64,000 nt of DNA from Dyadobacter pollutisoli (GTDB taxonomy: Bacteria > Bacteroidota > Bacteroidia > Cytophagales > Spirosomataceae): the NCBI RefSeq assembly GCF_026625565.1, contig NZ_CP112998.1, positions 746,501 to 810,500 on the forward strand. The letters run 5' to 3'. Position numbers and translations under genes: made by a program. The first letter of the stretch is position 1. Every line of letters begins with the position of its first letter. The notes beneath the pieces were generated by a model. It worked only from the letters and a program-made list of their open reading frames with translations. It did not search any database and was not told the DNA's origin. Below are positions 56,172-64,000 of this stretch, piece after piece.

Positions 56172-56280
56172 CTTTAAATAGCCGGAAAAGGTACTATTTG
56201 AAGTTTTTAAGAAAAAAGTGAAAATTTTTGATTATTTCATGTTGGCGGCTGCCTATGTATATATAGAAGCCAATAATAAC

Positions 56281-57408
56281 ATGAATCAATACAAAGAATA
56301 TAGTCTGGAGGATTTTGTGTTGGATGCCAACTTTCAGAAATGGGTTCGCTATGCGCGTCTCTCTGACTCCGCTTTCTGGCAGTCGTATGTTGAAAGCAAT
56401 CCTGCACAGGAAAACGACATATTACAGGCGAAAGCATTGCTTACCAGCGTGTATCGCCATTACAGTACAGACATCAATGATGCGGATATAGATATTGAAA
56501 TTCAGGAGTTGCTCAGCAAAGTCAGGATGACCAAAGCTGGCGATCCTGTTATCAATACAGTTGCGCTCAATCAATCTTTGGGTAATTACGTTTTCAAAAA
56601 AACATCGCTGTTTTGGGCAGCCGCATCGGTTATTTTGGTGCTTGGTCTGGGGTGGTTGTTTATGAATGTTCAAAAGCCAAAAAGTAATTATGAGGTGCTG
56701 ACCGAAGGCAAAGCTCTGGTCGAAGAAGAAAATGATTCTGATGCAAGTAAGACCCTGATGCTTGCCGACGGGAGTAAAATCGTGCTGCAGCCCAAATCGC
56801 GCGTAAGCTACCCCTCGCGATTTTTAGCCGATAAGCGTGAAGTGTACCTTTCAGGGGAGGCTTCCTTTGAAATTGCAAAAGATCATAACCGTCCTTTCTT
56901 AGTGTATGCCAATGATTTGGTAACGAAAGTTTTAGGGACAAGTTTTACAGTAAAGGCGCGTGATGCTTCCCAAAATACGACTGTTGAAGTAAAGGAAGGA
57001 AAAGTTTCAGTGTTCAGACAAGTGGATTTCGCTGACGGCAAAGGTCAGAATACTTTGAAATCTAAGGGACTGGTCTTGACGGCAAATCAGAAAATCGTCT
57101 TTGAACACCAAAACTCGGACATGGTCAAAACAATCCGCGACACGCCGGAGATAGTTGCTTCTGAGAGTAGTCCCAAAACATTTGATTTTGTTAATGCGCC
57201 GGCTTCTCTGGTGCTCGACGAGCTGAAAAATGCCTATCAGATCGACATTATTTATGATAGGGACCTGCTGTCCGGATGCCCGCTTACTGCGCTACTGACC
57301 CGTCAGTCTCTTTTTGAAAAGCTGGATATTATTTGTGAAGTGATAGAGGCACGCTACGAGACCATTGATGGACAGATCGTCGTGTATAGTAAAGGTTGTA
57401 AAAATTAA
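56281..57408 (+). CDS. FecR-family anti-sigma factor
   Basis: This 375-residue protein has a cytoplasmic N-terminal domain (1-110) and one membrane helix (LFWAAASVILVLGLGWLFM, about 111-130). The periplasmic FecR domain (about 160-260; LADGSKIVLQPKSRVSYPSR, VLGTSFTVKA) and a C-terminal DUF4974/STN-like domain (about 305-375) follow. It holds the ECF factor until the cognate TonB receptor is occupied. The frame is open from 56218, but the ATG at 56281 is the usual start. It lies between the sigma gene and susC, in the standard order. Confidence 0.93.
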   Translation: MNQYKEYSLEDFVLDANFQKWVRYARLSDSAFWQSYVESNPAQENDILQAKALLTSVYRHYSTDINDADIDIEIQELLSKVRMTKAGDPVINTVALNQSLGNYVFKKTSLFWAAASVILVLGLGWLFMNVQKPKSNYEVLTEGKALVEEENDSDASKTLMLADGSKIVLQPKSRVSYPSRFLADKREVYLSGEASFEIAKDHNRPFLVYANDLVTKVLGTSFTVKARDASQNTTVEVKEGKVSVFRQVDFADGKGQNTLKSKGLVLTANQKIVFEHQNSDMVKTIRDTPEIVASESSPKTFDFVNAPASLVLDELKNAYQIDIIYDRDLLSGCPLTALLTRQSLFEKLDIICEVIEARYETIDGQIVVYSKGCKN

Positions 57409-57613
57409 TAACCCCTTTTAACCCACTTGTATAACTTATGTAGGAGCATGTAGTATCAGAGAATACAAAAAAAGAGCCGGACAATGCTACCAACATTTCC
57501 GACCCTCAAAGTTAAACCCCTAGTTGCCTTCTAGCTCAACGTACATCCTTTTTCGAAATAGGATGAAGGGGATTGTTTTACCAAATCCAAGCTTAATAAA
57601 ACGTATCAAATGT

Positions 57614-60600
57614 ATGAAAAAAGGGTACAATTATCAATTACTGTTACGGTTCATGCGTATCTCGCTGTTTCAATTCGTAATCGCTGCCTGCTTAATGGGC
57701 ACATCCTGGGCCAGGGAGGGCAACGCCCAAACCTTACTGGCCAAAAAGATTAGCTTAAATGTTCAAAATGTGGAGATTGGGGACTTGCTGCACAAAATTG
57801 AAAAGTTGACCAACGCGAAATTTGTATACAGTGCAAAGGTTATCCAGGCTCACCGTAAAGTGACAGTCAAGGTTGAACAGCAACCTGTTTTCAAAGTACT
57901 CGATGAAACCTTGCCGCCATTGAATTTGAAATACCGGGTATCTGATGAGCTTATTATCATCAGTCGGATTCAACAGGATGAGCCCATTGTACCGGAAGCA
58001 AACGGCCCGGAGGTGAATTTGAATGGGACCTACAAAGGGAAATCTGCCTCCATTGACCGTACCATTACCGGTACGGTAACAGGTGATAATAAAGAATTGC
58101 TACCCGGTGTCAGTGTGGTGCTGAAAGGCACTCAAAGGGGCACCACCACGGATACCGAAGGGAAATATTCGCTGGTAATTCCAGACGAAATGGAGGCGAC
58201 ACTTGTTTTTTCTTTTGTTGGCTCGGCTTCCAAAGAGGTAGCTGTTGGAAGTAAAACAGTTGTGGATGTTACACTGGAATCGGATACCAAAGCGCTCAAC
58301 GAGGTGGTGGTTGTAGGTTATGGGACTGCCAAGAAAAAGGACCTTACCGGTGCTGTGGCCATTGTAAATGTTTCGGAATTACAGCAGCAGCCCACTTCTC
58401 AGATCACAAGCCAGCTGCAGGGGCGTGCATCAGGGGTAACGGTGTTAGGTTCGGGACAGCCGGGCGAGGCACCACAGATTCGTATTCGTGGTATCAACAC
58501 ATTTGGGAACAACGCTCCTTTGTATGTAGTGGACGGAGTGCCTACGCAGAATATTAATGATATCAACCCCAATGATGTGGCCACCATGCAGGTCTTGAAA
58601 GACGCAGGTTCGGCTTCTATATATGGTTCACGTGCTGCCAATGGGGTTATTATTATTACGACCAAACGCGGCAGCGGGAAAATAAAAATCCAGTACGATG
58701 CCTATGTTGGGACCCAGCGCCCGCAAGGCGGCAATGTGTGGAACCTGCTCAACCCGCAGGAAACGGCGCAATTGAAATTCAATGCGCTTCGTAATGTCAA
58801 TCCCAATGAGGCCATAGCCGATCCGCTATATGGAAGCGGGCAGGTGCCTGTTCTGCCAGACTACATTGCTCCGCAGGGGGCCAAGGAAGGTGACGCGTCA
58901 GTGGACCCATCCCTATACAATGTCAATCCAAATTATACCAACACCGATGCGTACAACAGCTTTTACAGGATTGTTCGTGCCAATAAAAGCGGTACCGACT
59001 GGTTTCACGAAGTCTTCAAGCCTGCCTCGATACAAAGTCATAACCTGGCCGTGAGCGGTGGGGGCAATCAGGGCAACTACCTGATCTCGTTCAACTACTT
59101 CAACCAGCAGGGTACGCTGATGAACACCTATCTGAAACGCTACACGATCCGGTCAAACAGCCAGTTTAATGTCAATGAACGTATCCGTATCGGGGAAAAT
59201 TTAGCTTTTTCTGTATCCGACAACCCACGTGTCAATTCATCCACTGAGGGTAGTGCCATCGGGATGTCCTTCCGCCAGCAGCCGATCATTCCGGTCTATG
59301 ATATTATGGGAAATTATGGAGGCGGATATGGACAGGGACTGGGAAATGCCAAGAACCCAGTGGCAATCCAAGACAGGACACGCAACAACAGCGGACAGAG
59401 CAACAGGCTTTTTGGAAATGTGTATGCTGAAATGGATCTTCTCAAAGACCTCACATTACGATCCAGTTTCGGCGGAGAGTTATACTCGGCCGCCTACCGC
59501 TCATTTGCGTATCCTGAATACGAAAATCAGGAAAACCTGACTGTCAACTCTTATACGGAAAATGCATTCAGCGGATTTAACTGGACTTGGAGTAATACCC
59601 TTAATTACGAGCATACTTTTTCTGACATTCACAGTGTAAAAGTGCTGGTAGGTATTGAAAATTATAAGAACCGTGGAAGCGTGTTAGGAGGTACTACCAC
59701 TGGCTATTTTAATTTTGATCCGAATTTTACCACCCTTACAACAGGTTCGGGAACGCCCACCAATTACAGCGCAAGGTTTAAGGATGGACTCGCTTCTCTG
59801 ATAGGAAGGGTTGACTATGCCCTGATGGACAAATACCTGATCGGGGCGACAATCCGCCGCGACGGTTCCTCGCGGTTTAAAACATACCGGTATGGATGGT
59901 TCCCGGCTGTGAGCGCGGGATGGCGGGTTTCCAAAGAGAAATTTATGGAAAATATATCCTGGATTAACGATTTGAAATTCCGTGGGGGATACGGTGTGAT
60001 GGGAAACCAGCTGAATGTGGACGCGGCCAACGCCTACACAACGTATGGGCAAGACCGTACATCTTCGTTTTACGACATTGCCGGCTCCAATCAGGGAACC
60101 ATCATGGGGCTTCAAAGGACCAGAATTGGTAATCCTGATGCCAAATGGGAGAGGAACATCAACAGCAATGTCGGTATAGACGCATCGCTTTTCAGAGGTA
60201 AACTGGACCTGACAGTTGATTACTACCGCAAGGAGATCCGCGACCTGCTCTATAACCCCGAGCTGGCCGCATCAGCAGGTTTGGGAACCGTCCCGTTTGT
60301 CAACATTGCCCGCATGAGAAACCAGGGCATTGACCTTTCGGCTTCTACCAATGTCGATGTAAGCAATGATCTGAAACTAAATGCCACGGTTACCTTTACG
60401 ACCTATAACAACAAGATCATTTCGCTGACTGATGGCGTCGATTATTTTGACCAGGAAGGACGCAGGTTTAATGGGAGCTTTATTGTCCGCAATTCCGTGG
60501 GGCATTCAATCGGCCAGTTCTTCGGATACAAGACCGACGGGTTCTGGGATTCCCAGGAGGAAATAAATACGGCTAATGCCCAGGCCAGGCAGGCTACGGG

Positions 60601-61267
60601 GAATTCAACCGCTAATTATCAGGCGGATGTGGCCGTGGGCAGGTTCCGTTATGCGGATACAAACGGAGATGGGGTGATCACCCCCGAGGACAGGACTTAC
60701 CTGGGCAATCCTAATCCCAAGTTCAGTTACGGGATCAATCTGGGCGCCAATTACAAAGGTTTCGATGCGAGCATATTCCTGTATGGTTCACAAGGCAATG
60801 ATATCTGGAACAATGTGAAATGGTGGACTGATTTTAATTCCAATTTCCAGGGTGCCAAAAGCCATACGGCCCTGTACGATTCCTGGACTCCCGATAACCC
60901 AAACGCCTCAGCGCCGATTCAGGAAACGGTTGGTTCATTCAGTACATCCAATGTGCCCAACTCTTACTTCGTAGAAAAAGGCTCATACCTGCGCGCAAAA
61001 AACGCCCAGATCGGCTACACCTTTCCGTCGGGAATGTTGAAAAAGATAAAAATAGAAAAACTAAGGCTTTACGTTCAGGCGGCGAATTTGTTTACAATCA
61101 CTAAATACTCAGGCCTGGACCCTGAAATCGGGACAACTTCTAATACCAATAACACTTCGGGAGGCAGTTCCAACCAGTCATTCGCAACTACCACATCGTT
61201 TGGGATCGACGAAGGTGTTTATCCTAATCAACGCCAGTTTTTGTTGGGACTTAATTTGACATTCTAA
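57614..61267 (+). CDS. SusC-type TonB-dependent transporter with STN signalling domain
   Basis: This 1217-residue protein has a signal peptide, then an STN domain (about 45-110; NVQNVEIGDLLHKIEKLTNA), which contacts FecR. A CarboxypepD_reg domain (about 155-235; ITGTVTGDNKELLPGVSVVL), the TonB box NEVVVVGYGTAKKK, a plug (PLYVVDGVPTQNINDINPND, GSASIYGSRAANGV) and the barrel follow. It takes up a ligand, probably an oligosaccharide, and reports its presence through FecR to the ECF factor upstream. The frame is open from 57524; the ATG at 57614 is preferred because the export signal follows it, with 57563 as the alternative. Confidence 0.93.
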   Translation: MKKGYNYQLLLRFMRISLFQFVIAACLMGTSWAREGNAQTLLAKKISLNVQNVEIGDLLHKIEKLTNAKFVYSAKVIQAHRKVTVKVEQQPVFKVLDETLPPLNLKYRVSDELIIISRIQQDEPIVPEANGPEVNLNGTYKGKSASIDRTITGTVTGDNKELLPGVSVVLKGTQRGTTTDTEGKYSLVIPDEMEATLVFSFVGSASKEVAVGSKTVVDVTLESDTKALNEVVVVGYGTAKKKDLTGAVAIVNVSELQQQPTSQITSQLQGRASGVTVLGSGQPGEAPQIRIRGINTFGNNAPLYVVDGVPTQNINDINPNDVATMQVLKDAGSASIYGSRAANGVIIITTKRGSGKIKIQYDAYVGTQRPQGGNVWNLLNPQETAQLKFNALRNVNPNEAIADPLYGSGQVPVLPDYIAPQGAKEGDASVDPSLYNVNPNYTNTDAYNSFYRIVRANKSGTDWFHEVFKPASIQSHNLAVSGGGNQGNYLISFNYFNQQGTLMNTYLKRYTIRSNSQFNVNERIRIGENLAFSVSDNPRVNSSTEGSAIGMSFRQQPIIPVYDIMGNYGGGYGQGLGNAKNPVAIQDRTRNNSGQSNRLFGNVYAEMDLLKDLTLRSSFGGELYSAAYRSFAYPEYENQENLTVNSYTENAFSGFNWTWSNTLNYEHTFSDIHSVKVLVGIENYKNRGSVLGGTTTGYFNFDPNFTTLTTGSGTPTNYSARFKDGLASLIGRVDYALMDKYLIGATIRRDGSSRFKTYRYGWFPAVSAGWRVSKEKFMENISWINDLKFRGGYGVMGNQLNVDAANAYTTYGQDRTSSFYDIAGSNQGTIMGLQRTRIGNPDAKWERNINSNVGIDASLFRGKLDLTVDYYRKEIRDLLYNPELAASAGLGTVPFVNIARMRNQGIDLSASTNVDVSNDLKLNATVTFTTYNNKIISLTDGVDYFDQEGRRFNGSFIVRNSVGHSIGQFFGYKTDGFWDSQEEINTANAQARQATGNSTANYQADVAVGRFRYADTNGDGVITPEDRTYLGNPNPKFSYGINLGANYKGFDASIFLYGSQGNDIWNNVKWWTDFNSNFQGAKSHTALYDSWTPDNPNASAPIQETVGSFSTSNVPNSYFVEKGSYLRAKNAQIGYTFPSGMLKKIKIEKLRLYVQAANLFTITKYSGLDPEIGTTSNTNNTSGGSSNQSFATTTSFGIDEGVYPNQRQFLLGLNLTF

Positions 61268-61279
61268 ATCTTGAAAGAA

Positions 61280-63091
61280 ATGAAATTCAAAAAATATATA
61301 TTGGCTTTGTCGCTGTTTTTGACAGCTGTTATACTGGATTCTTGCAGCGATAGCTTACTGGATATTGGCGCGCAAGGTGCATTAAGTGAAGAGCAGACCT
61401 ATAACCGTGCCGGAGTAGACGCATTATTGGTGGGCGCTTATGCGGCCTTGGATGGTCAGCAATTCGTCAATGGCGGCGCACAAAACCTGAGCGGATCCAA
61501 TGCATGGGAAGCCGCTCCGGACAATTGGACTTTTGGCAGCATAGCCGGTGGCGACGCACACAAAGGAAGTGATGGAAGTGATCAGCCTGCAATTGATGCG
61601 ATCGCCAAGTTTTCGGCCGACCCGAGCAACAGTTATTTCAATAGCAAATGGAGAACTGTTTATGAAGGGATTAACAGGGCCAATACCGTGATCAGGGTTT
61701 TGGCCCTGGTACCGGAAATTTCTGACGCCGATCGCGCTAGTCTGAACGGTCAAGCCCGCTTTTTGCGCGGACATTATTATTTTGAGCTGAAAAAAATATT
61801 CAATAATGTGCCCTGGATTGATGAAACCATCAAGACGGCCGATGCGCCCAAAGTAGTTAATACAGTCGATATCTGGCCCAACATTCAGGCGGATTTTGAA
61901 TATGCCTATGCGAACCTTCCCGTCACGCAGCCAGAGGTGGGCAAGGTTAACAAATGGGCAGCAGGGAGCTATCTCGCAAAAACCTTACTATATCAAAAGA
62001 AATACGCTGAGGCCAAAACAGTTTTTGATGCAGTCATTGCGCAGGGAGTTACCAGTTCAGGGGCGAAATATGCATTGACCAGAAGATTCGAAGACAACTT
62101 TGACGCTGCGACAGATAACAGTTCCGAATCCGTGTTTGCGATCCAGATGGCCGCCAACGACGGTACCAACAATATTGCCAATGCCAATCAGGGCGGTATG
62201 CTTAATTTCCCGTATGGGGATAGCCCATTCAGATGCTGCGGATTTTTCCAGCCCTCCCAGGACCTGGTGAATTCTTACCGCACCAATTCCCAAACCGGTT
62301 TGCCTTATGTGGATGACTATAATACACACGTTGTGAAAAGTGATCAGGGAATCGCTTCCAGTCAGGCTTTTACCCCTGACGCGGGAAATCTGGACCCGCG
62401 CCTTGACTGGACTGTCGGTCGCCGCGGCTTGCCCTATCATGACTGGGGTTTTCATCCGGGGGCATCCTGGATCCGCAGCCCGGGACAATCTTACGCCGGA
62501 CCTTATTCTCCTAAAAAGAATATCTACTGGCAGGCTACGCAGGATATCTATTCCGATCAGAGTGCATGGGCACCGGGGACTGCCATCAATGTGAATGTGA
62601 TCCGTTATGCGGATGTGCTGCTGATGGCAGCGGAAGTCGAAGCGCAGCTGAATAATCTCGCTCAGGCGCAGACCTACGTGAACCTGGTCAGGGCCCGGGC
62701 GGCAGACCCTGCAAGCACACTTTACAAATATGTGAATGATAAAAACCCTTTGGCGGGCTTTTCAACCACGCCGGCGGCCAATTACAAGATAGCAGTGTAT
62801 CCGGCAGGTGCCTTTGCCGGAATGGGGAAGGATGGGGCCTTAAAGGCAATTTACTTCGAGCGTAAAATTGAACTGGCCATGGAAGGTCATCGTTTCTTTG
62901 ACCTGGTGCGCTGGGGAATTGCCCAAACTGCCTTAACTGCCTTCTTCCAATACGAGGGAACGGTCACCACCGATGTCCGTGGAGGAAGCTTTATTGCCGG
63001 GAAAAATGAATATTTCCCGATTCCCCAGCGTCAGATCGATCTGAGCACGCAAAGTGGCTCTTCTTCCCTGAGACAGAATGCCAACTATTGA
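61280..63091 (+). CDS. SusD/RagB family surface lipoprotein
   Basis: This 603-residue lipoprotein (lipobox at Cys22, AVILDSCSDSLLDIG) has SusD helices (LNGQARFLRGHYYFELKKIF) and the terminal RagB motif (YFERKIELAMEGHRFFDLVR). It is the partner of the SusC encoded 12 bp upstream. A TTG at 61271 is in frame, but the ATG at 61280 is preferred. A terminator hairpin follows at 63175. Confidence 0.94.
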   Translation: MKFKKYILALSLFLTAVILDSCSDSLLDIGAQGALSEEQTYNRAGVDALLVGAYAALDGQQFVNGGAQNLSGSNAWEAAPDNWTFGSIAGGDAHKGSDGSDQPAIDAIAKFSADPSNSYFNSKWRTVYEGINRANTVIRVLALVPEISDADRASLNGQARFLRGHYYFELKKIFNNVPWIDETIKTADAPKVVNTVDIWPNIQADFEYAYANLPVTQPEVGKVNKWAAGSYLAKTLLYQKKYAEAKTVFDAVIAQGVTSSGAKYALTRRFEDNFDAATDNSSESVFAIQMAANDGTNNIANANQGGMLNFPYGDSPFRCCGFFQPSQDLVNSYRTNSQTGLPYVDDYNTHVVKSDQGIASSQAFTPDAGNLDPRLDWTVGRRGLPYHDWGFHPGASWIRSPGQSYAGPYSPKKNIYWQATQDIYSDQSAWAPGTAINVNVIRYADVLLMAAEVEAQLNNLAQAQTYVNLVRARAADPASTLYKYVNDKNPLAGFSTTPAANYKIAVYPAGAFAGMGKDGALKAIYFERKIELAMEGHRFFDLVRWGIAQTALTAFFQYEGTVTTDVRGGSFIAGKNEYFPIPQRQIDLSTQSGSSSLRQNANY

Positions 63092-63174
63092 TATCATTGA
63101 CCGGGGGGCCTGATGGGTGTACTCCTGGTCATTTTGATAATTTAAGAATTTTAATACTGATGGATGAGAAAGAA

Positions 63175-63206
63175 GGAAGCCGGACGATGAATCCGGCTCC
63201 TTTTTA
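63175..63206 (+). terminator. Factor-independent terminator of the susC-susD operon
   Basis: AGCCGGA (63178-63184) pairs with TCCGGCT (63192-63198), extended by GGA/TCC pairs, and is followed by CCTTTTTATA. Confidence 0.8.
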
Positions 63207-63267
63207 TAAGGTACTATTTTTTCTTTAAATATTCTTATATTCAATTGATAATCTATTATATGTGCCC

Positions 63268-64000
63268 ATGATGCTGACCTTTACCTCCTTTCCGGGAATT
63301 ACCGGCCTTCTGAGATTCTCAATGAATTTGCTTTTGGCAATGCTTCTGGCTGCTTTTACCATTCAAGATGAGCCTGTCAAGCCGGATGAAAGCCGTTTTA
63401 CGCCGGTTGTTGTGGCTGACAACCTGGACGAGCCCATGGTTTTTGAAGTGTTGAAAGATGGTAGCGCTTATATCGCCGAAAGAAAAGGCGCTTTAAAAAA
63501 ATACAACCCGTCAACGAAAACCACAGAGCTGATTGCGACCATTGCTGTTAACACAAAATATACCAGTGCAGAGGGTGTTGTAAGAGAAGCCGAAGAGGGA
63601 TTGATGGGGCTGACTTTTGATCCGAACTTTGAGAAAAACCACTGGATTTACCTTTATTATGCCCATCCCACAGAGAAAAAGCACGTTTTGTCGCGCTGGG
63701 AATTAATAGACGACCAGCTGGTAGAATCCTCCAAAAAAGATGTGATCGCAGTGGAAACACAGCGGGAAGTTTGCTGCCACACAGGGGGAGGAATGACCTG
63801 GGACAAGGCAGGCAATCTTTTCCTGACAGTTGGTAACAATACAGGAAACCAGCAGGCTGCACAAACAGACGAACGCCCGGGCCGTGCCAGTTGGGATGAT
63901 CAGGGGCATGCTGGCAATACGAATGATCTGAGAGGAAAGATTTTGAGGATACATCCGCAAGCCGATGGAAGCTACACTATTCCCGAAGGCAATCTTTATC
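63268..64000 (+). CDS. PQQ-type sorbosone/glucose dehydrogenase-like protein, truncated by window edge
   Basis: From ATG 63268 a 244-codon frame runs to the window end without a stop. A signal region (to about residue 36) is followed by the six-bladed GSDH propeller pattern: FEVLKDGSAYIAERKGALKK, EGLMGLTFDPNF, HWIYLYYAHP, GGGMTWDKAGNLFLTVGNNT and LRGKILRIHP. Members oxidise sugars with PQQ, but many Bacteroidota homologues are larger fusions with ThuA, PKD or cytochrome domains and unclear activity. It lies after the second susC-susD operon and may process its substrate, though a terminator separates them. The C-terminus is not visible. Confidence 0.88.
   Translation, partial: MMLTFTSFPGITGLLRFSMNLLLAMLLAAFTIQDEPVKPDESRFTPVVVADNLDEPMVFEVLKDGSAYIAERKGALKKYNPSTKTTELIATIAVNTKYTSAEGVVREAEEGLMGLTFDPNFEKNHWIYLYYAHPTEKKHVLSRWELIDDQLVESSKKDVIAVETQREVCCHTGGGMTWDKAGNLFLTVGNNTGNQQAAQTDERPGRASWDDQGHAGNTNDLRGKILRIHPQADGSYTIPEGNLY

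Noticed and set aside
1..64000. Search for transposases, integrases, tRNA genes and CRISPR arrays
   Set aside because: None was seen by eye, so mobile origin of the toxin island is not asserted.

Overview
The window looks like chromosomal DNA of a Bacteroidota bacterium, most likely of the order Cytophagales (Dyadobacter/Spirosoma-like; genus is inference). The support is two SusC/SusD outer-membrane uptake pairs, a FecR-linked ECF sigma factor, a hybrid two-component regulator of the HTCS type, DUF4249 and CarboxypepD_reg proteins, and several large secreted proteins ending in type IX secretion (T9SS) sorting domains. No rRNA, tRNA, CRISPR array or transposase was seen.

Layout. 1-3.3 kb: a left-truncated erythromycin-esterase-like protein, a MATE exporter flanked by two copies of a 28-bp hairpin element, and a Kazal-type lipoprotein. 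3.7-11.7 kb: a large secreted M4 protease, then a DUF4249 lipoprotein and its TonB-dependent receptor, which is broken by an apparent 11-bp deletion. 12-18.4 kb: a small toxin island holding a decayed HipA N-terminal remnant, an HTH/coiled-coil protein of unknown function, a RhuM-Fic fusion, and a tripartite HipB-HipS-HipT kinase toxin locus preceded by four near-identical operators spaced about 61 bp apart. 18.6-31.2 kb: a sialidase, a DUF418 membrane protein, a sterol-desaturase-like enzyme, a three-unit CBM-like T9SS protein, an MG2/plug protein, a DUF1080 protein with an in-frame amber stop, and an LLM flavin oxidoreductase. 31.2-33.3 kb: a nucleotidyltransferase and winged-helix pair under a perfect 17-bp-arm palindrome, and a membrane protein plus XRE regulator pair under its own inverted repeat.

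33.4-49.2 kb is a polysaccharide utilisation locus. It has a GH43 enzyme resembling exo-beta-1,3-galactanases, a 1414-residue HTCS regulator, a divergent SusC and SusD, a strong hairpin, and a 1546-residue secreted multidomain protein carrying an HExxHxxGxxxH zinc-site motif. Together these suggest arabinogalactan-protein or another galactan glycoprotein as substrate: one enzyme for the glycan and one for the protein. 49.3-54.6 kb holds a Crp remnant, a cupin, an SDR, a Crp/Fnr regulator, a VOC protein and a BspA-like DUF285 repeat protein. 55-64 kb is a second nutrient locus: ECF sigma, FecR anti-sigma, an STN-domain SusC, a SusD, and a right-truncated sorbosone-dehydrogenase-like protein.

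The most notable points are the operator array of the HipBST locus, the other perfect palindromic operators, the protease/galactanase locus, and an unusual number of gene lesions (receptor deletion, amber stop, two remnants, one gene lacking a normal start). The lesions are either real decay or sequence errors; the bases alone cannot decide.
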